DNA of 64,000 bases from Shewanella sp. NFH-SH190041 (GCF_024363255.1 NZ_AP026070.1:744001-808000), one strand, 5' to 3'. Shown: positions 47,321 to 55,845, counted from the first letter of the stretch. Notes: generated by a model from the letters alone, not told the origin. Program-made: numbers and translations.

Positions 47321-47885
47321 TCGTTTTTGCTCCCTAAAACTTCCATTTGATTTGAATTTGTATTCAGCTGTGCTGCAGACATCCTGTCTGTAACAATTCC
47401 GGCGTCAATTCTCACAGGTTTAAATACAGAAGATTGTGTGGTACTTCATAGTTTTATGGATTAATCATGCTACCTAGATCACGGTGTTGTTGCGGCTAAA
47501 TCGTCCGTTTTACGCTGAAATTACGGGCATTTGAGCGAAATAAATAAAATACTTAAATTCTTTTTAATCATTAGGTTAAAAATCTTGATAACAAATATAT
47601 TTGAAATGTAGGTTGCCCAAATGTAGTTGCGACTAACAAATGTACAGCGCAACATCTGTGTCTGTTTGGATAAAAAATACACACACTTTTACTGTGATTG
47701 TGCAGAATGTAACTGTTTACACCTGTGGCTGTTTGTGGAGCATCGACAGAGAAATTGTTCATCAGCTATGGACGATTAAACGTGACTTGCTGCCCGTGAC
47801 AGTACTTTAGGGTAGAATGCCCGGCTTATATTTGGGGCCGGGTGTTCAGTCGGCCGGTATTAGCGACAGAATTGGGGTTAAGAGT
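47321..47885. promoter_or_regulatory. AT-rich divergent region between the porin and tcdA
   Basis: No gene seen in about 565 bp. It separates the porin (leftward) and tcdA (rightward) and must carry both promoters. I see no confident operator. Confidence 0.35.
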
Positions 47886-48722
47886 ATGATGTCTGAGGGA
47901 TATCAGAATCGGTTTGGTGGTATTGCGCGTTTGTATGGCCGCCAAGGATTGCATAATTTTCATCAGGCCCATGTCGCTGTGGTGGGAATAGGCGGTGTTG
48001 GCACTTGGGCGGCTGAAGCGTTAGCTCGTAGTGGTGTTGGACGAATTACCCTGATCGATTTAGACGATATCTGTGTTACCAATACCAACCGGCAAATTCA
48101 TGCGCTGCGAAGTACTGTTGGGCAATCCAAAGTTGAGGTGATGGCTGAGCGTATTATGGCGATTAATCCGGACTGCCAAGTGGAGCAGATTGAAGATTTT
48201 ATTACCCCAGATAATTTGGCCCAGTACTTTGTACCACCCAAAGCGGGAGGGAGTTTGGATTATGTCATTGATTGTATTGATGCGGTTAAGCCTAAGGCGG
48301 CGCTGATTGCTTGGTGTCGTCGACATAAAATTCGCATTGTCACCATTGGCGGCGCTGGTGGTCAGACAGATCCAACCCAAGTCAATATAACCGATTTGGC
48401 TAAAACCTATCAGGATCCTTTATTGGCAAAAGTGCGTAACTTGCTGCGGCGGGAATACCATTTTTCTAAAAATGTGCAGCGTCGATTTTCTGTCGATGCG
48501 GTCTTTTCTACCGAACAATTAACCTACCCTGCCGCCGATGGTGAGGTTTGCGCGGCAAAACCAGAAGCGGGTGGTACGATGCGGATGGATTGTGCTTCTG
48601 GTTTTGGTGCTGTGACGGTTGTAACCGGCACATTTGCCTTTGTCGCGGTTAGCCGAGTGCTGAAAAAACTTGCTGCACTTACAACTGATGAGTTGCAGGC
48701 TAATCGAACAACATCGATTTAA
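47886..48722 (+). CDS. tcdA: tRNA threonylcarbamoyladenosine dehydratase TcdA
   Basis: An E1-like ATP-dependent enzyme of about 278 residues that cyclises t6A37 in tRNAs to ct6A. The family N-terminus RFGGIARLYGRQGL is present, with the adenylation fold VGIGGVGTWAAEALARSG and DLDDICVTNTNRQ, and the conserved AVKPKAALIAWC. Catalytic Cys lies in EVCAAKPEAGG. The start at 47886 (or the adjacent ATG at 47889) matches the family; an ATG at 47817 would add 23 unlikely residues. Confidence 0.93.
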   Translation: MMSEGYQNRFGGIARLYGRQGLHNFHQAHVAVVGIGGVGTWAAEALARSGVGRITLIDLDDICVTNTNRQIHALRSTVGQSKVEVMAERIMAINPDCQVEQIEDFITPDNLAQYFVPPKAGGSLDYVIDCIDAVKPKAALIAWCRRHKIRIVTIGGAGGQTDPTQVNITDLAKTYQDPLLAKVRNLLRREYHFSKNVQRRFSVDAVFSTEQLTYPAADGEVCAAKPEAGGTMRMDCASGFGAVTVVTGTFAFVAVSRVLKKLAALTTDELQANRTTSI

Positions 48723-49186
48723 CGCGATTGAGACTTAAGCACACTGCTATTGACCGTTTGAGCTCATAGCAGTGTGACACTATTATCTCGTTGGCTTTAT
48801 TGTGAGCAACGAGCAATTTTTTCTTTGTTCTTTTCCTGACGTTAGTTTTCACTGACTGGTTTATTTCCAGCCCCCCTTTCGATAAGCACTTGCCCTTTTA
48901 CTGATTTGCATGGGATGGAGCGTGACAGCTTTTGCCGGGCTTGGCTTTTTAGCTGTCAAAAAATTGCCTGAAAGATAGGGCGATACCAAATCGTAAGCTG
49001 CTGTATGAATGTAAAGCGGTCAGTATTTAGCTGATGAATACTCTTTTAATATAAGTGACTTATTGCTGGTGTCGTGGTTGATATTAGCGAGTCACTATCG
49101 GCATATTGGTTTGGACTTTCTGCTGGCGCGCTTTTTGCTCTATTTGTTCCACCTGAGTTTGATTTATTGAAATGGTGGAGATGACG
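48723..49186. other. intergenic region with one long hairpin
   Basis: About 464 bp without a gene. CACACTGCTAT (48740-48750) pairs with ATAGCAGTGTG (48766-48776), an 11-bp stem with a 15-base loop but no T run, probably a weak terminator for tcdA. Nothing else is clear. Confidence 0.4.
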
Positions 49187-49798
49187 ATGTTGAAAATGAA
49201 ATTCGCGGGCTTACCCGATATGGATACCGGCAAATTGGCATTTAACAGCATGTTGTGGCTGGTAACAGTTACTGTGGCATTACTGACGTTACCTGAGTCG
49301 CTACTCAGTCTGTTAGGGATCGGCAATTGGGTTAATCAGTATAATCATTTTATTGGTTTAGGCATGTTAGTCGGGCTGACTTACTTTGCGGCCAAAGTGA
49401 TCAATATTTTGTTGGATGAAGCCATACGTTATTTGAGCAATAAACGGATAGAGGAGCATATTGAACTGAAAGTGAGTTTGTTGGATCTCTCCGAGCGTGC
49501 ATTGTTGCGGGAATTTTTTTTACAGGGGGCAACGATAGTGACTCTGCCACAACAAGAGCCAGCAGTGCAGAGCTTATTGCAGTCAGGCATTATAGAATGT
49601 CTCGGGAATGAACAACCCCTGCATGTGCATGGCATCGGGGCTGATTATAAAATCAGCCTTAAGGCTCGTGGTCACCTCAATCGTCAGGTGTTGGGATTAC
49701 CGCCTGGGCAGCCAAGCGCGGAGGAAATGCGGGCACTGATTAAAACTCGCCCGGCATTTATCAGTAATTTGATGCCAAGCCGTAAACATGCTGCCTAA
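49187..49798 (+). CDS. SieB-like (superinfection exclusion B) membrane protein
   Basis: A 203-residue protein with two N-terminal transmembrane helices (MLWLVTVTVALLTLPESLL and FIGLGMLVGLTYFAAKVI) and a soluble C-terminal domain. The layout and length fit the SieB family, named after a phage exclusion protein but widespread in bacteria, so a defence role is not implied. GGAG lies six bases before ATG 49187, which is preferred to ATG 49172. The C-terminal domain includes LSERALLREFFLQG followed by a winged-helix-like region. Confidence 0.55.
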   Translation: MLKMKFAGLPDMDTGKLAFNSMLWLVTVTVALLTLPESLLSLLGIGNWVNQYNHFIGLGMLVGLTYFAAKVINILLDEAIRYLSNKRIEEHIELKVSLLDLSERALLREFFLQGATIVTLPQQEPAVQSLLQSGIIECLGNEQPLHVHGIGADYKISLKARGHLNRQVLGLPPGQPSAEEMRALIKTRPAFISNLMPSRKHAA

Positions 49799-49837
49799 AT
49801 GTGGCGCATGGTTTGGTAGCGATTGTGAACTTAGCCA

Positions 49838-49972
49838 TTATTGATTTTGTGGGGCGGACTTTTTGATAAACATCCATCCCAAATAACTAATAATGGCTAA
49901 GGTGGTAAAAATGACCGTCATAGACATCAATCCAATAGGGTTACCAAATAATAGTTCCAGCCAAAATGCCAT
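49838..49972 (-). CDS. small DUF3149 membrane protein
   Basis: A 44-residue single-pass protein, too short for ordinary gene finders. It begins MAFWLELLFGNPIGL and has a helix (MTVIFTTLAIISYLGWMFI) and a basic tail KKSAPQNQ. The sequence fits the DUF3149 family, whose function is unknown. AGGAGG lies ten bases upstream of the ATG, a very strong ribosome site. An FNR-like box is centred 65 bp upstream, so it may be an anaerobically induced accessory of a respiratory complex, a role suggested only by size and regulation. Confidence 0.75.
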   Translation of the reverse strand: MAFWLELLFGNPIGLMSMTVIFTTLAIISYLGWMFIKKSAPQNQ

Positions 49973-50030
49973 CTATATGCCTCCTTTTGTTGATTCTTTA
50001 TCAGTTTAGGAAAGCGTTAATCAAGCAAAC

Positions 50031-50044
50031 CTGATCTAAATCAA
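50031..50044. promoter_or_regulatory. FNR/EtrA-like box upstream of the DUF3149 gene
   Basis: CTGAT-CTAA-ATCAA has one mismatch to TTGAT-N4-ATCAA. It is centred 65 bp upstream of the small gene, consistent with a start site about 25 bp before the ATG. Confidence 0.55.
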
Positions 50045-50252
50045 GTGAAGTAGGTTAAAAAGTAAACTCATACATTTGGATGGTTTGGTGATTTTTAGGG
50101 TGGCGAATACAATTTCAACAGATTCGGTTCTAAAAATGTGCAAACGATTGTGATTAGGCAGAAAGTCTGCAAACAGGGCTTGTCAAAGCACATTGGCCAT
50201 GTATAATTCACCACATCTTGAAGGGGACAGCTTCTTTAAGAAACAATATAAT

Positions 50253-50339
50253 GCCAGAGTGGTGAAATTGGTAGACACAGGGGATTCAAAATCCCCCGCC
50301 CTTAAAAGCGTGTCGGTTCGAGTCCGACCTCTGGTACCA
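50253..50339 (+). tRNA. tRNA-Leu(CAA)
   Basis: The 87-base gene starts GCCAGAGTGGTGAAATTGG, has anticodon CAA in GGGGATTCAAAATCCCC, a long type II variable arm (GCCCTTAAAAGCGTG), a T arm with GGTTCGAGTCC, and encoded ACCA. Acceptor arms GCCAGAG and CTCTGGT pair with one G-T. It is the target of nearby integration: its 3' half (from TTCAAAATCC) is repeated exactly at 55100-55160. Confidence 0.95.
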
Positions 50340-50635
50340 AACTTAAAAATCAGCCTAGAGCTGATTTTTTTGTATCTGGAGTTTAGGATTATTGAATCCA
50401 AGGGATTCCTGTTCATAACATCGGCCCGCGTTTAAAAGCATGACGGCTGGAGTCCGACCTCTGGTACCGAACTTAACAATCAGCCTAGCGCTGATTTTTT
50501 TGTATCTGGAGTTTAGGATTATTGAATCCAAGGGATTCCTATTCATAACATCAGCCCGCGTTTAAAAGCATGACGGCTGGAGTCTGAACTCTGATACTGA
50601 ACTTAAAAATCAGCCTAGAGCTGATTTTTTTGTAT
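50340..50635 (+). repeat. 130-bp tRNA-Leu/terminator tandem array A
   Basis: Three hairpins (loop-proximal CAGCC at 50351, 50481, 50611) with an exact 130-bp period follow the tRNA. Each unit is a hairpin of AATCAGC-CTAGA-GCTGATT plus a T run, a common spacer (TGTATCTGGAGTTTAGGATTATTGAATCC), and a degenerate copy of the tRNA-Leu 3' half (CGTTTAAAAGCATGACGGCTGGAGTC). Each hairpin is a rho-independent terminator, the first serving the tRNA itself. The layout recalls the tRNA-tail repeats after E. coli tyrT. Confidence 0.9.
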
Positions 50636-50911
50636 CCGAAATTCAGCGAAGCTCTTTAGTTCGTCCTGTCTATAACTGATTCCGGTCAATATCCTGTCCT
50701 TTTTCTGACGAAATTCTCAGTGCATTATTCGTTGGCTCTAGTCGCGTTCGTAAATTCTTCCTTTAGAAAGCCAGCATTAACATTCTTTCTACTTTGTCGC
50801 TTTCCGGTACAGCTCCGGACTGATGAGAAAAACTTTGGACTCAAAATAGGCGTAAACGAGTCGGGCGGCCGCTGTTTCAATCCCCTGTGTCTGACCTGCT
50901 TTCACTGACTG
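50635..50911. repeat. direct repeat flank, copy 1 (3' end of WYL gene and beyond)
   Basis: Starting GTATCCGAAATTCAGCGAAGC, this 277-bp stretch follows array A. Nearly the same sequence follows array B at 55846-56121, and a shorter diverged copy lies at 58986-59178. It includes the last 40 codons of the WYL gene. The three copies bracket accessory segments and look like footprints of successive insertions or duplications. Confidence 0.75.
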
Positions 50912-51397
50912 TAATTTCCTTTGCCAGCTTGCAGCCAAGTACCATTGAGCCTGTTCAAAGACCAGCTTGTAGGGCTCTACTTCCATCATCACATTGGCTA
51001 CGTTGAGCATGAGGGCTTGTTGCTGACTGATAGCCTGTATCAGCTTTCTGGTCAGTACAGGGTCTAATTGCTGCTCACTGGCTTTGAATAAGAGGGCAGA
51101 GTTAGGAAGCCGTCCTTCAACCTCGGTGGTTGGCAGTAGTTTATCCATACCCATTTGCTTCATAACTTGTTGTGCTGAAGTGTTACTCGGTCTAGGGAGA
51201 TAGTCAGCGCTTAACCAGTAGTGATTGCCTTGCCTTTCAAGTGGCAGGTAGCCCCGACGGGTATTGAAGTCCCGCTGTAAAGTGCGCTCAGAGACATTAA
51301 ATTCCTGACACAGTTCTATCAGTTTTAGCTTTTGGCCTCGAAGCAACCGAGTCAGGATGATGGCTAATCTCAAGGCGAGTTTGTCGTGTTCTTTCAT
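50789..51397 (-). CDS. WYL-domain transcriptional regulator
   Basis: A 202-residue regulator with an N-terminal winged helix (LIELCQEFNVSERTLQRDFNTRRGYL) and a C-terminal WYL-type segment (VEPYKLVFEQAQWYLAA). The WYL domain binds nucleic acid or small ligands, and such proteins often control defence or mobile genes. It is shorter than the usual 300-residue form. Its last 40 codons lie in a sequence repeated at 55975-56121. No confident target can be named; the nearby restriction-modification genes are candidates. Confidence 0.7.
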   Translation of the reverse strand: MKEHDKLALRLAIILTRLLRGQKLKLIELCQEFNVSERTLQRDFNTRRGYLPLERQGNHYWLSADYLPRPSNTSAQQVMKQMGMDKLLPTTEVEGRLPNSALLFKASEQQLDPVLTRKLIQAISQQQALMLNVANVMMEVEPYKLVFEQAQWYLAASWQRKLQSVKAGQTQGIETAAARLVYAYFESKVFLISPELYRKATK

Positions 51398-51576
51398 GCC
51401 AATGATGTTAAATCCCCATGTCGTCAGGTTGTGTCGGTTTGAAATTTTGGTGCGGGGCTAGGGATTGGGCACAAAGAACTGACATTACTGGCATAGGACG
51501 ACATGACATAACCTGTCGGGTAGAAAGGGGAAAATGTCGCCGTCAACGTGACAGACTAAATTTGGACGGAAAATAT

Positions 51577-51960
51577 ATGATTTTGGGTATTCGTAGTGTG
51601 GGTCTTGTAGCGGTTTTAAGTGCCGGTCTGATTTGCTCAACTGCTTTCGCTTGGGGTGATAGTGATCTTGTAAAGACGGTGAAAAGTCACGAATTGCAGA
51701 GTTGTGGTGGTAAAACGCTTCAGACAATAGTCGAAGGCTCAGCTAAGAATTTGGTGTGGACAGGCAAAGAGAACACTGGCAGTGGGAATTTGGTGAACAT
51801 TGAGGGTAAATTCAAGAACAGCGGTGCATTAATGGCGATGCAATTTAAGGTTAATGATGATGACTCTCTGAATCTTCGATTAATGATGGTCAATGGCATG
51901 GTGCTATCACCATCAGATAGACTGTTCTATATCAATGAGATGTGCAAAGTCGTTCGATAG
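51577..51960 (+). CDS. hypothetical secreted protein
   Basis: A 127-residue protein with a Sec signal peptide (residues 1-25, ending AFA) and a small mature domain of about 102 residues. I do not recognise the family. Cysteines at SCGGK and EMCK probably form one disulfide. GGACGGA lies just upstream of ATG 51577; the open frame also extends back to 51418, but that part has no support. A terminator follows. It is an isolated gene of the accessory region. Confidence 0.65.
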   Translation: MILGIRSVGLVAVLSAGLICSTAFAWGDSDLVKTVKSHELQSCGGKTLQTIVEGSAKNLVWTGKENTGSGNLVNIEGKFKNSGALMAMQFKVNDDDSLNLRLMMVNGMVLSPSDRLFYINEMCKVVR

Positions 51961-51977
51961 TATAAGAATTGAAAGAA

Positions 51978-52016
51978 ATGGCTCTAAGCTCGTGAAAGCT
52001 TGGAGCCATTTTTTTT
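51978..52016. terminator. bidirectional terminator after the secreted protein gene
   Basis: AATGGCTC and GAGCCATT pair, with AAGCT/AGCTT inside, followed by eight Ts. It sits between convergent genes. Confidence 0.75.
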
Positions 52017-52260
52017 ATGCTAGGACGGTGTGGGCAATAACAGTTTCTAAGCCTGTTAAGTAATCTTGGGATAAAATGTCTACACCTGTTTTGAAGTGTT
52101 GGAGAATCACCATTTCGATGACAGATAATGCTTCGAGTTGCTTTTGAGATAGTGACAGTGCTGTTAGCGCCGTATTGATTGTAGCGTCTTCTTCATGAGC
52201 TTCATGCTCCCAAATGATTGTCATAACGAGCTTTTTTAGTGGCAGCTTTAGTGTGGGCAT
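52015..52260 (-). CDS. hypothetical protein
   Basis: An 81-residue frame (or 69 residues from the ATG at 52224) with no recognisable family. It is alpha-helical and mildly acidic, with no signal or membrane segment. The ribosome site is weak for both starts. It diverges from the gene at 52329 across about 70 bp. A real gene is plausible but not certain. Confidence 0.4.
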   Translation of the reverse strand: MPTLKLPLKKLVMTIIWEHEAHEEDATINTALTALSLSQKQLEALSVIEMVILQHFKTGVDILSQDYLTGLETVIAHTVLA

Positions 52261-52328
52261 AAATGTCTTTTGGGTATGTCAAATGGCTAGATAGTGTAAC
52301 GCCATTTTTAGGGAAAATTGGGATAACG

Positions 52329-52586
52329 ATGATGAGTAAATTTGAATTAGGTACTGAAGGTATAGGTGATGTACCAGATTATCTGGCTCAGGAAGGTTTA
52401 GAGCTTGCTGTTAGGTACTTTGAAGAGCAGGAAGTGGAGCCAGCAGAGTGTTATGCAGCTTATCAGTTGGATCGTGATTCGGAACTTGGTCAGGTTTGGT
52501 ATGCAGCAGAAAAGGCGGCTAACAAGGTTATTGAGGGAAATCAGAGGTATGAGAATTCAATGATTGTGTTGGTAAATTTATACTGA
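52329..52586 (+). CDS. hypothetical acidic protein
   Basis: An 85-residue protein of unknown family, rich in Glu (GLELAVRYFEEQEVEPAEC). The start at 52329 or 52332 has GGGATAA upstream; the longer frame from 52263 is less likely. It lies just before two tRNA-Lys genes on the other strand. Probably cytoplasmic. No function can be assigned. Confidence 0.45.
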   Translation: MMSKFELGTEGIGDVPDYLAQEGLELAVRYFEEQEVEPAECYAAYQLDRDSELGQVWYAAEKAANKVIEGNQRYENSMIVLVNLY

Positions 52587-52590
52587 ATAA

Positions 52591-52666
52591 TGGTGGGTCG
52601 TGAAGGATTCGAACCTTCGACCAATTGGTTAAAAGCCAACTGCTCTACCGACTGAGCTAACGACCC
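52591..52666 (-). tRNA. tRNA-Lys(TTT), copy 2
   Basis: Minus-strand GGGTCGTTAGCTCAGTCGG with anticodon TTT in GGCTTTTAACC and encoded CCA, 76 bases. It is identical to its upstream neighbour at 52698-52773, from which it is separated by 31 bp. Confidence 0.95.
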
Positions 52667-52697
52667 ATTATTGGAGAGATTGTTAAAACATTGATAG

Positions 52698-52773
52698 TGG
52701 TGGGTCGTGAAGGATTCGAACCTTCGACCAATTGGTTAAAAGCCAACTGCTCTACCGACTGAGCTAACGACCC
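52698..52773 (-). tRNA. tRNA-Lys(TTT), copy 1
   Basis: Same sequence as the gene at 52591-52666, including the encoded CCA. It is probably first in a two-tRNA transcript read leftward. The presence of housekeeping-type tRNAs between accessory blocks means the region is not one simple island. Confidence 0.95.
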
Positions 52774-52942
52774 ATCAATGCCGCGGATATTATCCTGTTC
52801 ATTTTTCTTAAGCAAGAATAAATTGGGGTATAAAAATTGGTTGCTTGTTTTTTATTCTGCTGGGTCGGGTGGTTATTGTTTCTTGGTTTGATAGTAGCGT
52901 AGAGAAAAAGTATCGCTACTATCCTTTGAACGAGTTTATGCT

Positions 52943-54070
52943 TTAGATAGAAGCTATTTTTGCAAGCAGTTCTTTTGCAAGGTATCTTGCAGCAGGAAGC
53001 GCTACAGCATCCCCCATAGCTCTATAACCATCATTGTAACTTCCAGGTATGGAAAAAGAATCAGATGCTCCCATTAATCTGGCTGTTTCTCTGACAGTGA
53101 GTAATCGTATATTGAAATCCTTGCCATTATAAATTACCACAAACTGTCGACTGCTCCCTCCGCTTGGAGTGCGTAAACATCCCGCAATGCCATCGAATCT
53201 TAGTTCTAGAACTTGTTTCCCTTTTCGCATTCTTTTGTAACCGGGAAATACTTTTTGGCCATACTTAGTGCATTCCAACATTTTTTCTAGGTGTTGTTTA
53301 GGGATTAACTCTAAATGTTTTCGAGTCTTCTCATCATCAAAGACTGGTGCTTGAAAGTTGATAATTGCTTCAATCGTTGATGTTCGCTTGGGAGGTTGTG
53401 GTAAATTCCACCAAATCCAGTTAGATGTTAACTTTGCAACTTTCTTGATTGCATCATTGTGGCACCAAGTTGCATCATTACGTATAAAAGGATCGATGGG
53501 AATGCTTGACTTGACTCCTATGACGAAAATACGAGGTCTGGACTGTGGTACCCAGTTAATGGCATCCAATAACACAGTGCCAACATTGTAGCCTCTTTCT
53601 ATTAAAGCTTCGTGTAAAGCTAAATAGTTTTCCCCATTTTTTGAAGTAATTAAACCAACAACGTTTTCAGCTACTACGACTTTGGGACGTTGTTTGACTT
53701 CATCAAGAACTCTTAGCCATTGCCATACCATTCCACTTCGTTTTGCGTTAATCCCATTTTGATTACCTGCAACAGAAAGGTCTTGGCAAGGGAAGCTTGC
53801 CCAAGATAATTCATGATTAGGTAGGTCATTACCATCGACTTGTTCAACCGAACCTAAGTGAAAAATATCTGAAGAGTGATTTGCCACAAAGACGTTGCTT
53901 TTTTTTTCACAAATATCATTTGCCCAAACAGTGCTAAAAATTCCTCTCATAGCCTCTGAAACTAAACCACTTCCAGCAAAGAAATCTGCACTTCTAGGCA
54001 AGTTTATATCACCGTTTGTTTTTGGGGACTGTTCGGAATTTATATGCTTAATAGAGGTTTTTTTGAGCAT
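52943..54070 (-). CDS. DNA (cytosine-5) methyltransferase
   Basis: A type II methyltransferase of about 375 residues that protects host DNA. Motif I is ADFFAGSGLVSEAM, motif IV PCQDLSVAGNQNG with the catalytic Cys, motif VI ENVVGL, motif VIII QSRPRIFVIG, and motif X is near the end (MGDAVALPAARYLAKELL). The start is taken at ATG 54070 with AAGG nine bases upstream; TTG 54145 is less likely. It diverges from the endonuclease gene at 54321. The short target-recognition domain (about residues 210-290) does not reveal the recognition site. Confidence 0.9.
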   Translation of the reverse strand: MLKKTSIKHINSEQSPKTNGDINLPRSADFFAGSGLVSEAMRGIFSTVWANDICEKKSNVFVANHSSDIFHLGSVEQVDGNDLPNHELSWASFPCQDLSVAGNQNGINAKRSGMVWQWLRVLDEVKQRPKVVVAENVVGLITSKNGENYLALHEALIERGYNVGTVLLDAINWVPQSRPRIFVIGVKSSIPIDPFIRNDATWCHNDAIKKVAKLTSNWIWWNLPQPPKRTSTIEAIINFQAPVFDDEKTRKHLELIPKQHLEKMLECTKYGQKVFPGYKRMRKGKQVLELRFDGIAGCLRTPSGGSSRQFVVIYNGKDFNIRLLTVRETARLMGASDSFSIPGSYNDGYRAMGDAVALPAARYLAKELLAKIASI

Positions 54071-54320
54071 TTGCATGAGCCTTAATACTGTATTTACGTA
54101 CAGTGATTTTGCACTAAAAAAATCGAGTTTGCTACTATATCTCAACTTTGTTGTTATTTCTCAAGAGATTCAAGGGCTGTGTTACAGATCTTTGTTGGAT
54201 ATTACTTTTTAGAAGTGCAACTGATTGTTTTTTAAATATTTAGTTTGACATTTCTATACGTTGAATTCAGTCTATTTTCTTTGTTTTTGAATATAAATAT
54301 ATAAGAAGAGACTTAGAATT

Positions 54321-54923
54321 ATGTCTGTTTCTAAAATTGATGCGGCATATGTGTTTTATAAAACACATATTTTTAAGCCGGATTTATTTGAAATGCTTAC
54401 TAGTCATGGATTGAAGGTTCCTGGCTCTGTGCCGTCTGTTTTGTGGGAGCTGTTTGGCTCGTTACTAACAGGTTGTAATGGTGCAGGAAATATAGGAGCT
54501 GATTTGCAGGGGTGGGAAGTAAAATCCTCAACCGAAGGATCATCTTATGAGTATCAATATCATCTGAATACAGGATTAAAAAAGCTACATGAGGATTGCG
54601 AGGTAAGTCATCTATTTTGTTCTTATGCTAGAGACTATAGTTCTGTTGAAGTTAGAGTTATTGCAGGTAAGGATTTAGCTGATAGTTATTTTAATAATTG
54701 GATAGCTGGATACTTGAAAAATTATGATCGGCAGGCAGATGGGGCTTCACGTAAGCAGCGATATCGAAAAAGTATTCCGTATGGATATGTTCAAAAAAAT
54801 GGAATCGTTGTGCTGAGAATTGAAGAATGTGAGATGGTTTATAAGTGTGAAGAGGCTTTGAACCGTTTTAATTCTAGGGTAATTATTATTAAGGATCAGG
54901 TAACAACTCCTATTCATAGTTGA
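54321..54923 (+). CDS. type II restriction endonuclease (probable)
   Basis: A 200-residue protein paired with a C5 methyltransferase. GADLQGWEVKS (about residues 58-68) has the D...E-x-K pattern of PD-(D/E)xK nucleases, and a Gly-rich NGAGNIG lies just before it. Divergent transcription with about 250 bp between the genes would let the methylase act first, as usual for such systems. The recognition site is unknown. Its codon use is AT-rich, unlike the core genes, which suggests recent transfer. Confidence 0.75.
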   Translation: MSVSKIDAAYVFYKTHIFKPDLFEMLTSHGLKVPGSVPSVLWELFGSLLTGCNGAGNIGADLQGWEVKSSTEGSSYEYQYHLNTGLKKLHEDCEVSHLFCSYARDYSSVEVRVIAGKDLADSYFNNWIAGYLKNYDRQADGASRKQRYRKSIPYGYVQKNGIVVLRIEECEMVYKCEEALNRFNSRVIIIKDQVTTPIHS

Positions 54924-54927
54924 TAAA

Positions 54928-55113
54928 TTTACTCAGGATTTGTTGTCGCCACAGTAGAGTTCGTGCGGTAGATGATGCAGACTGGTGGGGAATTCAAGAT
55001 TTTCAAAATCCTTTGCTCATAGCTGACTAGTTTACTCAGGATTTGTTGTCGTCACAGTAGAGTCCGTACAGTAGATAATGTGCTCGTGTGGGAAATTCAA
55101 GATTTTCAAAATC
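54928..55113 (+). repeat. two imperfect ~100-bp repeats before array B
   Basis: ACTCAGGATTTGTTGTCG... occurs at 54931 and again at 55034, offset 103 bp. Each unit ends GAAATTCAAGATTTTCAAAATCC or similar, which merges into the anticodon-loop sequence of tRNA-Leu. They look like element-end remnants left by repeated integration at the tRNA. Confidence 0.6.
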
Positions 55114-55845
55114 CCCCGCCCTTAAAAGCGTGTCGGTTCGAGTCCGACCTCTGGTACCAAACTTAAAAATCAGCCTAGCGCTGATTTTTTTGTATCTGGA
55201 GTTTAGGATTATTGAATCCAAGGGATTCCTATTCATAACATCAGCCCGCGTTTAAAAGCATGACGGCTGGAGTCTGAACTCTGATACTGAACTTAAAAAT
55301 CAGCCTAGAGCTGATTTTTTTGTATCTGGAGTTTAGGATTATTGAATCCAAGGGATTCCTATTCCTAACATCAGCCCGCGTTTAAAAGCATGACGGCTGG
55401 AGTCTGAACTCTGATACTGAACTTAAAAATCAGCCTAGAGCTGATTTTTTTGTATCTGGAGTTTAGGATTATTGAATCCAAGGGATTCCTGTTCATAATA
55501 TCAGCCCGCGTTTAAAAGCATGACGGTTCGAGTCCGACCTCTGGTACCAAACTTAAAAATCAGCCTAGCGCTGATTTTTTTGTATCTGAAGTTTGGGATT
55601 ATTGAATCCAAGGGATTCCTATTCATAACATCAGCCCGCGTTTAAAAGCTCGAAGGCTTGAGTCTGAACTTTGGTACCGAACTTAACAATCAGCCTAGCG
55701 CTGATTTTTTTGTATCTGGAGTTTATGATTATTGAATCCAAGGGATTCCTGTTCAAAACATCGGCCCGCTCTTAAAAGTGTGACGGCTGGAGTCCGACCT
55801 CTGGTACCAAACTTAAAAATCAGCCTAGCGCTGATTTTTTTGTAT
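55100..55845 (+). repeat. 130-bp tRNA-Leu/terminator tandem array B
   Basis: Six hairpins (CAGCC at 55171, 55301, 55431, 55561, 55691 and 55821), again spaced by exactly 130 bp. The first unit (55100-55160) is an exact copy of the tRNA-Leu 3' half from TTCAAAATCC to GGTACCA, and so is a likely att site. Later units have more or less degraded tRNA tails; units near 55525 and 55790 keep GAGTCCGACCTCTGGTACC. No 5' half is present, so none encodes a full tRNA. Confidence 0.9.

Noticed and set aside
49187..49798. Phage defence gene based on the SieB name
   Set aside because: The family is widespread in chromosomes without prophages, and the neighbours are housekeeping genes, so the name does not imply defence.
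50789..51397. WYL gene truncated by the repeat flank
   Set aside because: The frame is continuous, and the second flank copy carries only its 3' end, so copy 1 is more likely the source than a truncated product.
55100..55160. A second tRNA-Leu gene
   Set aside because: Only the 3' half from the anticodon onward is present; the 5' half and D arm are absent.
50340..55845. CRISPR array
   Set aside because: The 130-bp period, long conserved units with terminator hairpins and tRNA-derived segments, and lack of unique spacers or cas genes rule this out.
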